Shown here: positions 7,496 through 15,521 of the stretch, in pieces
Position numbering within the stretch: position 1 is the stretch's first letter
How the letters are laid out: the number at the start of each line of letters is the position of its first letter
Assembly: GCA_902493345.1 (NCBI GenBank)
Contig: CABUPM010000015.1
Location: 1 to 29,171, forward strand
DNA length: 29,171 bases
Direction: 5' to 3'
Source of the DNA: an uncultured Eubacteriales bacterium
Lineage (GTDB): Bacteria; Bacillota; Clostridia; Lachnospirales; Bianqueaceae
The notes under the pieces: model-generated
What the model saw: only the letters and a program-made list of their open reading frames with translations
Databases searched by the model: none
What the model was told of the DNA's origin: nothing
Position numbers and translations under genes: made by a program

Positions 7496-8549
7496 CCTCC
7501 AGCACCTCCTCTATCTCCTGTCTTGCTTTTTCTTCTAATTTTTCATTGCCAAATTCCGCGCACAGCCTCTCCAGCTTTCCGCGAGTCAGAATCCGTTCTG
7601 CTGTCAGACGATCGATTCCTCTGCCCGCGAAATAAAAGAGTGTATCTTCATCCAATTCTCCGATGCTGGCTCCGTGGTTTCCCTGTACGTCTTCTTCCGC
7701 GCACAGAATCAGAGGAACCGTCTTGTTGACAATATCGTCTCCCAGAAGCAATACATTCTCTTCTTCATTTCCGACCGACTTGCTGGCTCCGCGCTTAAAA
7801 TCAATCGTACCCCGGAAGACCTTATATGCCTGGTCCTTCAGCGTACCGTCAGCCAGAATTGTACTCTCCGTCTCCGTCCCTATATGATCCGCTACGATAT
7901 TCACATCCAGACGCTGTGTGTTTTGTTCCAGATATCCGGTTCGATAGGAGAACTTACTGCCGCTTCCTTCCAGCCCGATTCTGCACCCTGAGAACAGATC
8001 GCCCTTTCCCAGATATAGGTGCAAAATCTCTACCGATGCGCCTTCATCACAGCTTCCTCCGATATCATTGATGAGGATTCCCTCTTCTCCCGGTGAAAGA
8101 ACCTGTACCAAGCGGATCGACGCATTTTTCCCAGCCCGAAGTATGAGACGCAGTGCCAGATTCTGTTTCTGCGCGCCATGGAATCCACTCCATACCGTAA
8201 GCTTGCTGTTCTCTGCTGCTTCGAGATACAGCAGTGCTCTGGTATTTTGAGCTTCCGTCTCCGCATTTTCAATCTCCGTGCATACTTCTTCTCCTGCAGC
8301 TGCCGAAGCCTTCCATACCTGCACACCATCAAAGACAAAATTCAATCCGTCGCCGCATCCAGTCTTTTCCTGTACATCTATAGAAGCTCTGCTCCACGCT
8401 GCGTCTGCGGACAGCTCCTGCTCCTGCATTGTATCTGTCTCCCACTTCAGCAAAGCATCATTCACTTTTAAATGATTCCAGGTCTTGGCCGGAAGCGGAT
8501 TTACATGGGTCCTTTGCTCTGTATTCATTGTATCATTGTTCCTTTTCAT
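7470..8549 (-). CDS. sufD: Fe-S assembly scaffold subunit SufD
   Basis: This 359-residue protein is the SufD partner of the SufB-SufC-SufD scaffold complex. It has the right-handed beta-helix core with recurrent hydrophobic strands, and its C-terminus shows the family signature GASIGELDEDTLFYFAGRGID. SufB and SufD hold the nascent cluster between them while SufC supplies ATPase activity. The called ATG overlaps the sufB stop codon (TGATG), so translational coupling is likely. An in-frame ATG seven codons later also has an AAAAGGA site upstream, so the exact start is uncertain by 21 bases. At 359 residues it is somewhat shorter than E. coli SufD but within the range for Gram-positive bacteria. 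Confidence 0.93.
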   Translation of the reverse strand: MKRNNDTMNTEQRTHVNPLPAKTWNHLKVNDALLKWETDTMQEQELSADAAWSRASIDVQEKTGCGDGLNFVFDGVQVWKASAAAGEEVCTEIENAETEAQNTRALLYLEAAENSKLTVWSGFHGAQKQNLALRLILRAGKNASIRLVQVLSPGEEGILINDIGGSCDEGASVEILHLYLGKGDLFSGCRIGLEGSGSKFSYRTGYLEQNTQRLDVNIVADHIGTETESTILADGTLKDQAYKVFRGTIDFKRGASKSVGNEEENVLLLGDDIVNKTVPLILCAEEDVQGNHGASIGELDEDTLFYFAGRGIDRLTAERILTRGKLERLCAEFGNEKLEEKARQEIEEVLEDGAEAERI

Positions 8550-9955
8550 CAGCCAATACTGCCCTTCATCTCAATCTGAATCAGATTGTTCATCTCCACC
8601 GCATACTCCAGCGGAAGTTCCTTAGACACATTATCGGCAAAGCCGCTTACGATCAATGCCTTTGCGTCTTCCTCGCTTAAGCCTCGCGACATCAGATAAA
8701 AGACCGCTTCATCGCTGATCTTTCCAATCTGCGCCTCATGGCCTACATTCGCATCACGGGTTCGGATATCCATAGAAGGAATCGTGTCCGACCTGGAAAT
8801 ATCATCTACCATCAAAGACTGACAGGATACAGAGGACTTGCTGCCCGTCGCTGCCTTGGCAATCGTCACGCTGCTGCGGAAGGTGCTGATACCGCCGCTC
8901 TTGGAAATAGAGCGCGCATTCATATAGGAGCTTGTCTCCGGCGCATTATGAACTACCTTAGCGCCCGTATCCAGATTCTGTCCCTGTCCCGCAAACGTAA
9001 TTCCTGTATATTCCATATGCGCGCCGTGCCCATTCAGGATGCTCATCGGATACAGATAGGATACGTGCGAACCAAAAGATCCGGAGACCCACTCAATCCT
9101 TCCGCCTTCTTCGACAATCGCGCGCTTTGTATTCAGGTTGTACATATTCTTGGACCAGTTCTCAATGGTAGAATAGCGCAGTCTTGCGTTCTTCCCGACA
9201 AACAGTTCTACGCATCCTGCATGAAGATTGGCTACATTATACTTAGGAGCAGAACATCCTTCAATAAAATGCAGATCCGCACCTTCGTCTACAATAATCA
9301 GGGTATGCTCAAACTGTCCCGCGCCGGGAGCATTTAACCGGAAATAGGACTGCAGCGGAATCTCCACCGATACCCCCTTGGGTACATAAACAAAGGAACC
9401 GCCGGACCAAACGGCACCGTGCAGAGCCGCGAATTTGTGGTCATTCGGACGAACCAGCTTCATAAAGTGTTTGCGGACCATATCCGCGTATTCTCCCTTC
9501 AGCGCGCTCTCCATATCGGTATAGACTACGCCCTGTTCCGCAACCTCCTGACGGACATTATGGTAGACCAACTCGGAGTCATACTGCGCGCCTACGCCGG
9601 CCAAAGATTTTCTCTCCGCTTGCGGAATACCCAAGCGTTCAAACGTATTTTTAATCTCCTCCGGTACATCCTCCCATTTGGTTTTCATTCCCGTATTGGG
9701 ACGTACATACGTCGCAATATGGCTCATATCCAATCCTTCTATCGATGGGCCCCAATCCGGCACCTTCATGTTCTGATAGATCTGAAGCGACTCCAGACGG
9801 AACATCCGCATCCACATAGGGTCCTTTTTTTCTTCGGAGATCTGTTCAATAATTTCCGGTGTCAGGCCTTCCTGAATCCGATACGCTTCTGCCTGTTTGT
9901 CCTTGACATCATAGACACTTCTGTCGATGTCCTCCACATAGGTTTTCTCTTCCAT
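8549..9955 (-). CDS. sufB: Fe-S assembly scaffold subunit SufB
   Basis: This 468-residue protein is the most conserved part of the Suf scaffold. Family signatures include VYVPKGVSVEIPLQSYFRLN, HFIEGCSAPKY, FVGKNARLRYSTIENWS, GSFGSHVSYLYPMS and the C-terminal region SCQSLMVDD, which holds the persulfide-accepting cysteine. A VGHEAQIGKI segment follows with the conserved His-Glu pair. The ATG has a TAAGGAGAGG site. It is 14 bp downstream of sufC and its stop overlaps the sufD start. It acts in the cytosol with SufC and SufD, building clusters from sulfur delivered by SufS and SufU. Length and motif order are normal. Confidence 0.96.
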   Translation of the reverse strand: MEEKTYVEDIDRSVYDVKDKQAEAYRIQEGLTPEIIEQISEEKKDPMWMRMFRLESLQIYQNMKVPDWGPSIEGLDMSHIATYVRPNTGMKTKWEDVPEEIKNTFERLGIPQAERKSLAGVGAQYDSELVYHNVRQEVAEQGVVYTDMESALKGEYADMVRKHFMKLVRPNDHKFAALHGAVWSGGSFVYVPKGVSVEIPLQSYFRLNAPGAGQFEHTLIIVDEGADLHFIEGCSAPKYNVANLHAGCVELFVGKNARLRYSTIENWSKNMYNLNTKRAIVEEGGRIEWVSGSFGSHVSYLYPMSILNGHGAHMEYTGITFAGQGQNLDTGAKVVHNAPETSSYMNARSISKSGGISTFRSSVTIAKAATGSKSSVSCQSLMVDDISRSDTIPSMDIRTRDANVGHEAQIGKISDEAVFYLMSRGLSEEDAKALIVSGFADNVSKELPLEYAVEMNNLIQIEMKGSIG

Positions 9956-9969
9956 ATATCTGCCTCTCC

Positions 9970-10731
9970 TTACCGTGCGGACGCCGCAGCTTCATATTGC
10001 GCAAATCCCTCTGCGTTCACGCTGTCTACCAGGGACGCATCTCCATCCTTGATGATCGTTCCGCCTACCATGATGTGTGTCCGGTCGACATGAATCTTTT
10101 CCAAAAGTCTCGTACTGTGCGTAATGATCAGCAAGCTTCCTCCGGACCGCTTCTGATACTCTGCCACTCCCTTGGATACAATCTGGACTGCGTCTACATC
10201 CAGGCCGGAATCCGTCTCATCAAGGATAGCAAGATCCGGCTTCAGCATCAGGAGCTGAAGAATCTCTGTCTTCTTCTTTTCACCACCGGAGAAGCCAACA
10301 TTCAGATCGCGGTTGGCATAGCTTTCATCCATTTGCAGGACATCCATCGCCGCCTTCAGTTCCTTCTTAAAGCTCCACAGAGAGATTCTCTTGCCTGTCT
10401 TCTGTTCCAATGCACTCCGAATAAAAGCACTCAGAGTAATGCCGGGTACTTCAATCGGATTCTGGAAGGAAAGGAAGAGTCCCTCGCGGGCCCGTTCATC
10501 CGGCGCGGTGCCGACGATGTTTTTGCCGTGGAACCAGATTTCACCGGATGTCACCTGATATCTTGGATTACCAGCCAATGCATAGCCAAGCGTCGATTTT
10601 CCCGTTCCATTTGGGCCCATCAGCACATGTGTTTCTCCCTTGCCAATGGTCAGATTGATGTCTTTCAGGATCTCCCGTTCGTCTACACGGACATCCATGT
10701 TCTTGATTTCCAACAGATTTTCTTTACTCAT
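9970..10731 (-). CDS. sufC: Fe-S assembly ATPase SufC
   Basis: This 253-residue ABC-type ATPase drives the SufBCD scaffold. It has Walker A (MGPNGTGKSTL), the SufC-specific signature FSGGEKKKTEILQ, Walker B (DLAILDETDSGLDVDA) and the switch histidine (ITHSTRLL). The SufC-type ETDSGLD pattern separates it from transport ATPases, and there are no membrane segments. Two adjacent ATG codons are possible starts. The second (10731) is preferred because AGAGGTG is only 2 bases from the first. It is the first gene of the operon, about 65 bp downstream of a predicted transcription start. Confidence 0.95.
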   Translation of the reverse strand: MSKENLLEIKNMDVRVDEREILKDINLTIGKGETHVLMGPNGTGKSTLGYALAGNPRYQVTSGEIWFHGKNIVGTAPDERAREGLFLSFQNPIEVPGITLSAFIRSALEQKTGKRISLWSFKKELKAAMDVLQMDESYANRDLNVGFSGGEKKKTEILQLLMLKPDLAILDETDSGLDVDAVQIVSKGVAEYQKRSGGSLLIITHSTRLLEKIHVDRTHIMVGGTIIKDGDASLVDSVNAEGFAQYEAAASAR

Positions 10732-10804
10732 CATCGCACCTCTTTTATGATTTTACATCTCTTACTATAAATTCAACAGCAGCCTCCCGGCAGCTCCGCG
10801 ACCT

Positions 10805-10840
10805 ATTATACACCTTCTTACCTACTATGTAAATAGGTAA
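10805..10840 (-). promoter_or_regulatory. suf promoter with operator-like dyad
   Basis: The minus strand carries TTTACA (10828-10833) and TATAAT (10805-10810) with a 17-bp spacer. A 23-bp dyad at 10818-10840, with perfect 7-bp arms TTACCTA and TAGGTAA, covers the -35 box. suf operons are commonly controlled by Rrf2-family regulators such as IscR, which bind dyads of this size. No such gene is in the window, so the regulator is inferred. Confidence 0.7.
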
Positions 10841-10845
10841 TTCAA

Positions 10846-10884
10846 AAAAAGAAAAGGACAGGAAGCATTTCCTGCCCTTTTTCT
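10846..10884 (-). terminator. Terminator after the heavy-metal-associated gene
   Basis: A GC-rich stem formed by AAAGGGCAGGAA and TTCCTGTCCTTT on the minus strand is followed by CTTTTTTT. It lies just after the small CxxC gene and upstream of the suf promoter, so it separates the two transcription units. Confidence 0.85.
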
Positions 10885-10893
10885 GCATCCGTT

Positions 10894-11145
10894 TCAGCCT
10901 CTATGAAAGAATCCCTTCTTAACATATTCCTCAGTTGACACAGACACCAATTCGTAACCGGTTTCTCCGATTGCCATACGCAATCTGTCTTCATCCAGCG
11001 GAGCCTCGGCAATAATTTCCGTCTCTCCCTTACTGTGAGAAGAAGAAACCTTCTTAACCGAAAAAGTTTTTCTGATCACATCATTGATATGGGATTCGCA
11101 CATTCCGCACATCATACCATTGATCTTCAGCGTGATCTTGACCAT
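10894..11145 (-). CDS. Heavy-metal-associated domain protein
   Basis: This 83-residue single-domain protein has the ferredoxin-like heavy-metal-associated fold. Its metal-binding loop GMMCGMCESH carries the CxxC pair at Cys13 and Cys16. Family members such as CopZ bind copper(I) or another soft metal and hand it to a transporter or regulator. The basic tail VKKGFFHRG is not typical of CopZ. The ATG has a strong GAGGAGGG site. It has its own consensus promoter inside the end of the upstream ABC gene. A dyad near-identical to the one before the ABC transporter pair overlaps its predicted transcription start. This links the protein to the transporters and suggests metal control, although copper is not shown. 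A name such as copZ is therefore not assigned. Confidence 0.9.
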   Translation of the reverse strand: MVKITLKINGMMCGMCESHINDVIRKTFSVKKVSSSHSKGETEIIAEAPLDEDRLRMAIGETGYELVSVSTEEYVKKGFFHRG

Positions 11146-11161
11146 TGGAACACCCTCCTCT

Positions 11162-11215
11162 GATTAGTTTTAACTAACCATCCAGATTATATCACCATGC
11201 TCTCTCACTTGTCAA
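11162..11215 (-). promoter_or_regulatory. Promoter and TTAG-type operator of the heavy-metal gene
   Basis: On the minus strand TTGACA (11210-11215) and TATAAT (11186-11191) have an 18-bp spacer and an extended TG motif. The dyad at 11162-11179 (TTAG-N6-CTAA core) sits over the predicted start site. The same core with the flank CTAACCATC recurs at 14716-14736. The placement suggests repression by blocking RNA polymerase. Confidence 0.75.
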
Positions 11216-12959
11216 GATCTTCTGCATTTTTCAATCTCCAACCGATCGCTCTTTTTCTTCCTAAGATAAAATCAGCATAGATTCCTGCTTTTTGTATAAG
11301 CTCCTCATGGGTCCCCTGCTGAACAATCCGCCCGTCATCTACGACCAGAATCTGATCCGCATGGCGCACCGTCTTCAACCGATGGGCAATCATGATGATA
11401 GTCTTATTGCGTGTCAATGCCTCTATTGCCTTTTGCAGGCGATCTTCATTCTCCGGATCGACATTGGCTGTCGCTTCATCCAGAATGATGATCGGAGCGT
11501 CTTTCAGCATCGCTCTTGCAATGCTGATACGCTGCTTTTCTCCGCCGGAAAGGGAAGCGCCGCCTTCCCCGATCACTGTATTGTATCCTTCGGGAAGTGC
11601 TTCGATAAAATCCGCACAGCAAGCTTTGCGCGCGGCTTCCACTACTTCCTCATGGGTAGCCTCCGGACGTCCGAAACGAATATTGTTCTCTATTGTATCC
11701 GCGAAAAGATATACATTCTGAAAGACCATACTGATCTGATCCATCAGAGACTCCAATGTATATTCCCGAATATCCTGTCCTCCAATCCGGATCCTGCCGC
11801 TGTCCGCATCCCAGAACCGGGCAATCAGATTGCATATGGTCGTCTTGCCAGACCCCGATGGTCCTACGATTGCTGTCGTTGTCCGATCGGGAATGGTCAC
11901 GTCGATTCCGTGCAGAATCTCCTGATTCTCATAGGAAAAATGGACATCTTCCAAAACGATATCGTGCCTCTCCGGACAAATCTTCCTGCCGCCCTCATCG
12001 ATCTGTTCCATATTCTCCGTCTCCATCGTTCGGTCAATGCTGGATGAGGCCAGCCGCAGCATGGAGATTCCCATACCAAAAAGCTTGATCTGTCCAAACA
12101 CCATAAAAGATATGATAATGCTCATCAATGCGTTCAGCATCGACATCTCTCCCTGAATCCAGAGGAGCACCGCTGCCAGCATCATACTGATTTCCGCGAT
12201 CTGCAGCACCAATTCTTCCCATATGGTATACGGTGTCATGAGCTTCTCGACATTGAGATTGCTTTTGCGGTTATATTCCAATGCTTCCTGCAGCCGTTTA
12301 ACGCCTCGGTTGCCGAGATTCAACGACTTGACAACTCCCATCCCCTGTACATACTCCAATACCGCGGAAGTCAGCGTCGTCTGGGACTTCTGCAGTTCCG
12401 GCGCAATCGCGGAGGACTTCTTTTCCATAGCGGAGACAACCAGAAAATACGATATCACCCCGCCCAGCGCGATCAGTCCGATCCTCCAATCAAAGAGCAA
12501 AATCATCAGCGTAAATACAACAGTTCCAATCAATCCGCCCAGAATATTGACCAAAACCATCGGCACCATGGTTTCTATCGACCCCAGTACCGTCGTGCAG
12601 ACACCAATCACTTCTCCCAGGCTATTTTCATTGAAAAATCCCATAGGAACACTCTTCAGGCGGTTTCCGATGGTGATTCTTTCATTGGCTGTCATAAAAT
12701 ATCCGGCATGTGTCTGCATCAGCTGCGATACGCCGCCTGTCAAAGCGCTGCCAAGAATGCTTATAACCATACCCAGAAGCGCCATCCACGCGGCCGTGCT
12801 GCCCTGCTCGCCTTCTGCCATGGCACGCAGAACAGCATATACCGCTCCCACCTCGAACATATGAAAGACCGCATTGAAAAAACACACCAGAACGGAACGG
12901 TTAATATTCTTCTTTTCCTCTCCGGCAAAATTCCAAATCTTACGAAATACACTGATCAT
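11205..12959 (-). CDS. ABC transporter, fused permease and ATPase (second subunit)
   Basis: This 584-residue protein has six predicted membrane helices in the first 310 residues (type IV exporter fold), then a nucleotide-binding domain. The ATPase has Walker A (VGPSGSGKTTI), a Q-loop (SMVFQNVYLF), signature SLSGGEKQR, Walker B (IIILDEAT) and the H-loop (IAHRL). It starts inside the last codons of the preceding ABC gene (4-bp ATGA overlap), so the two should form a heterodimer. Pairs of this build include multidrug exporters, and also the IrtAB/YbtPQ group, which imports iron-siderophore complexes. The shared metal-type operator makes an iron or metal role plausible, but the sequence alone cannot decide substrate or direction. 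Confidence 0.92.
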   Translation of the reverse strand: MISVFRKIWNFAGEEKKNINRSVLVCFFNAVFHMFEVGAVYAVLRAMAEGEQGSTAAWMALLGMVISILGSALTGGVSQLMQTHAGYFMTANERITIGNRLKSVPMGFFNENSLGEVIGVCTTVLGSIETMVPMVLVNILGGLIGTVVFTLMILLFDWRIGLIALGGVISYFLVVSAMEKKSSAIAPELQKSQTTLTSAVLEYVQGMGVVKSLNLGNRGVKRLQEALEYNRKSNLNVEKLMTPYTIWEELVLQIAEISMMLAAVLLWIQGEMSMLNALMSIIISFMVFGQIKLFGMGISMLRLASSSIDRTMETENMEQIDEGGRKICPERHDIVLEDVHFSYENQEILHGIDVTIPDRTTTAIVGPSGSGKTTICNLIARFWDADSGRIRIGGQDIREYTLESLMDQISMVFQNVYLFADTIENNIRFGRPEATHEEVVEAARKACCADFIEALPEGYNTVIGEGGASLSGGEKQRISIARAMLKDAPIIILDEATANVDPENEDRLQKAIEALTRNKTIIMIAHRLKTVRHADQILVVDDGRIVQQGTHEELIQKAGIYADFILGRKRAIGWRLKNAEDLDK

Positions 12960-14698
12960 GCTTCTTCACCATCCTTTGCACCGATATGCGCAAGCCACAT
13001 CGCCTCATACAGCGGGCACTCTCTTCTTAGTGTCTCATGCACTCCTATAGCCTGAATCCTTCCATCCTGTACGACGACGATCTGATCGGCATCCTGTATG
13101 GTCGAAAGTCTATGCGCAATGATAATTACCGTTTTTCCCTGAATCAGGCGCGCAAGTCCCTGCTGAATCAATGCCTCATTCTCCGGATCAATATAAGCTG
13201 TTGCCTCATCCAGAATAATGATTGGCGCATCCTTTAATATCGCCCGCGCGATCGCCACTCTCTGCCGTTCTCCACCGGACAGATGGACTCCGCCGCTTCC
13301 GGTTCTGGTCTCATACCCCTGTTCCATCTTTTGGATAAACGAATCGCATCCAGATGCTCTGGCCGCCTCCTCTACCTCATGATCCGTAGCGGTAGGCCGT
13401 CCCATACGGATATTTTCACGAATGGTCGTATCGAATAAGTAGTTGTCCTGTGATACAAAAGCAACCCTGTCATAAAGTTCCCGCAGTGGAATCTGCCGGA
13501 TATCCACGCCGCCGATGGTGATCTCGCCTTCTGAAATATCCCAAAAGCCTGCAATCAGCTTGGCTATGGTGGACTTCCCTGAACCTGAGGGACCGGTCAG
13601 CGCCGTGAGCTTACCATCCGGGATAGTCAGATTTATATCTTCCAGCACATTTTGTCCCTCATGATAGCCAAAACTTACATGACTCAGACGAATTTCATTG
13701 TCTATAGGCAATGCGCCCTCCTCCGGATGCTGCTGTTCTTCTGCCTTCAAGAGCTCATCAATCGACTCTACCGTAGTGCCGACCTGTGCAAATGTATCTA
13801 CAAAATTCATAGCGGCCATCAAAGGCTTCGCGATTCCCATCGCCAGAATCACTGTAATAATGAATGTATCTGCGCTTAAGCTTCCTCCCTGATACATCAT
13901 CCATCCCGCCGGGAGGATCGTGATCAGAGTTGCCGGAACTATCGCATATGCCAGAGACAATCCCATCTGACTCTTTTTCATCCACTGATAATAATATCGC
14001 GCATTGTCTCTGACCCGATCCGCAAAGCGGGCATAGGAGGTTTTTCCCTGATTATAGGCTTTAATGACCTCTATTCCTCCGATATACTCAACAATCGCTC
14101 CATTCATTTCCTGTGTTTTCTTGACAGCGCCCTCGTAGTTTTTCGCATAAGAGCCCATAACCGCCATCATGCAGAGCATCCCCACCGGGATGGTAACCAG
14201 CGACAGCAGGGCCATGCGCCAATCCAGCACAAAAAGATAAATCAAAATCAACACAGGGCCAGCGATATTCGCAGTCATCTCCGGAATCAGGTGTGCCAAT
14301 GTCGTTTCCATCCCATCAACCTGATCGACTATAATCTGCTTCATCTTGCCGCTTGACATATCCAGAACGGTTCCCAACGGAAGCTTGGGAAGCTTTTCCA
14401 AAATCTTCTGGCGAATTGTCTTCAGTATTGAAAATGTTGCCTTATGAGATCGCGCCAGCGCCAGATTATATAATACGGTGCGTCCGACGAAACCGGCCAA
14501 TCCTAAGAGAAGCCATGGAATATAGGCCGATATTTCCCGCTGTCCCGTCCATATTCTTAAAATCAGCTGCGCCGCCGCATAATACGGCAGCATCCCCAGC
14601 ACCACGCCCACAAGTGCGCTCAACACCGCCAAAATCATAGAGCCATGTTCAGCCTCCCCCAATTCCCAGATTCTGGCCAACGGACTTTGTTTCTGCAT
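12956..14698 (-). CDS. ABC transporter, fused permease and ATPase (first subunit)
   Basis: This 580-residue protein has the same build as its partner. The membrane domain covers about residues 15-320. The ATPase domain has Walker A (TGPSGSGKSTI), Q-loop (AFVSQDNYLF), signature HLSGGERQR, Walker B (IIILDEAT) and H-loop (IAHRL). Catalytic residues of both ATP sites appear intact, because both subunits keep the Glu after Walker B, so no degenerate site is evident. The ATG has an AAAGGAGG site, and a TTAG-type operator lies just upstream of it. A tetR gene ends 84 bp upstream on the same strand. Co-transcription or separate control by the operator are both possible. Confidence 0.92.
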   Translation of the reverse strand: MQKQSPLARIWELGEAEHGSMILAVLSALVGVVLGMLPYYAAAQLILRIWTGQREISAYIPWLLLGLAGFVGRTVLYNLALARSHKATFSILKTIRQKILEKLPKLPLGTVLDMSSGKMKQIIVDQVDGMETTLAHLIPEMTANIAGPVLILIYLFVLDWRMALLSLVTIPVGMLCMMAVMGSYAKNYEGAVKKTQEMNGAIVEYIGGIEVIKAYNQGKTSYARFADRVRDNARYYYQWMKKSQMGLSLAYAIVPATLITILPAGWMMYQGGSLSADTFIITVILAMGIAKPLMAAMNFVDTFAQVGTTVESIDELLKAEEQQHPEEGALPIDNEIRLSHVSFGYHEGQNVLEDINLTIPDGKLTALTGPSGSGKSTIAKLIAGFWDISEGEITIGGVDIRQIPLRELYDRVAFVSQDNYLFDTTIRENIRMGRPTATDHEVEEAARASGCDSFIQKMEQGYETRTGSGGVHLSGGERQRVAIARAILKDAPIIILDEATAYIDPENEALIQQGLARLIQGKTVIIIAHRLSTIQDADQIVVVQDGRIQAIGVHETLRRECPLYEAMWLAHIGAKDGEEA

Positions 14699-14715
14699 AC
14701 TCTTTCCTCCTTTGC

Positions 14716-14748
14716 GGTTAGTGTGCGCTAACCATCAGTGTGTACATA
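14716..14748 (-). promoter_or_regulatory. TTAG-type operator and weak promoter before the ABC pair
   Basis: A perfect dyad GGTTAG-N6-CTAACC lies at 14716-14733, about 20 bp upstream of the ABC start codon. Its core and 3' flank match the dyad at 11162-11182. A candidate -10 (TATGTA, 14743-14748 on the minus strand) has no good -35 partner. Confidence 0.6.
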
Positions 14749-14782
14749 AGGCTGTTCCTTACGGATCCAGCCCCATACCTCT

Positions 14783-15400
14783 TTATTCCCCGGCAATCGC
14801 CTGAAACCCAGCATGATGATACTTTCCAAGCATTAGGACATATCTCTTGGCCTCCTCGCGGCCAATCTCGTGCCGAATCACCTGAAAGATCCCTTCAAAA
14901 TAAGAAGTTACCACCATGTGATACAGTTCTCTGGTTATAGAACCATCAGGCTGCAGTTCATGACCTGTAACCTGTATCCACTTATAAGTGTAGTCCTCCT
15001 CAACCGCTACCAGGGAATCCACAAAATTTTGGAACTTGGTGCCATAAGACGCGTCCAAAAGCAATCGGAAGACATCATGATGGTCATACATGTAATCCAC
15101 CATTTTCAGCATTTGATCCGAAGAGTATTGTTCCATCTCTTCCTCCTGCCGCTTTCTATCCAGAGAATGAAAGTTTTCCTGTACTTGGACAAAGTTTGTT
15201 GTAAACTCCTGAACCACAGGTTCTACGATCGCAGTAAACAGTCCCTCTTTATCATGAAACCGAACATAGATCGAACTGGTACTGGTACCCGCCTTCTCTG
15301 CAATCGTGCGCAGTGACGCATCTTTATAGCCCTTTTCCAAAAATTCCGCCACCGCACATTCCAACAGCTTCTCCGAAACGCCTGCAATCTGTTTTGCCAT
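14783..15400 (-). CDS. TetR/AcrR family transcriptional regulator
   Basis: This 205-residue regulator has a TetR helix-turn-helix (KLLECAVAEFLEKGYKDASL, then RTIAEKAGTSTSSIYVRFHDKEGLF) at about residues 12-55, followed by an all-helical effector domain. The ATG follows an AGGAG site. Its promoter carries a dyad of the GTGTT-N4-AACAC type, which differs from the TTAG dyads downstream. It probably represses itself and could control the ABC pair by readthrough, but the sequence does not show it binding the TTAG sites. The ligand is unknown. Length is normal. Confidence 0.9.
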   Translation of the reverse strand: MAKQIAGVSEKLLECAVAEFLEKGYKDASLRTIAEKAGTSTSSIYVRFHDKEGLFTAIVEPVVQEFTTNFVQVQENFHSLDRKRQEEEMEQYSSDQMLKMVDYMYDHHDVFRLLLDASYGTKFQNFVDSLVAVEEDYTYKWIQVTGHELQPDGSITRELYHMVVTSYFEGIFQVIRHEIGREEAKRYVLMLGKYHHAGFQAIAGE

Positions 15401-15416
15401 GATTTCTCCTATTTGT

Positions 15417-15471
15417 AACAGTGTTTTATAACACCGTTTTAGATATTAACATATATTTAAGAACCTGTCAA
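15417..15471 (-). promoter_or_regulatory. Promoter and dyad of the third tetR gene
   Basis: TTGACA (15466-15471) and TAATAT (15443-15448) on the minus strand are 17 bp apart. A 22-bp imperfect dyad at 15417-15438, with cores GTGTT and AACAC, covers the predicted start site. This position suits TetR autorepression. Confidence 0.65.
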
Positions 15472-15479
15472 TCCCTTTA

Positions 15480-15518
15480 TAAAAAAACCTTCAGGAAATC
15501 ATGCCTGAAGGTCCAAAA
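15480..15518 (-). terminator. Terminator after queA
   Basis: A 9-bp perfect stem (ACCTTCAGG at 15487-15495 and CCTGAAGGT at 15504-15512) is followed on the minus strand by seven T residues. It lies 10 bp after the queA stop. Confidence 0.9.
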
Positions 15519-15521
15519 AAC

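Noticed and set aside
9997..10770. 257-codon open frame antisense to sufC
   Set aside because: SufC has all ATPase motifs, and the antisense frame has none.
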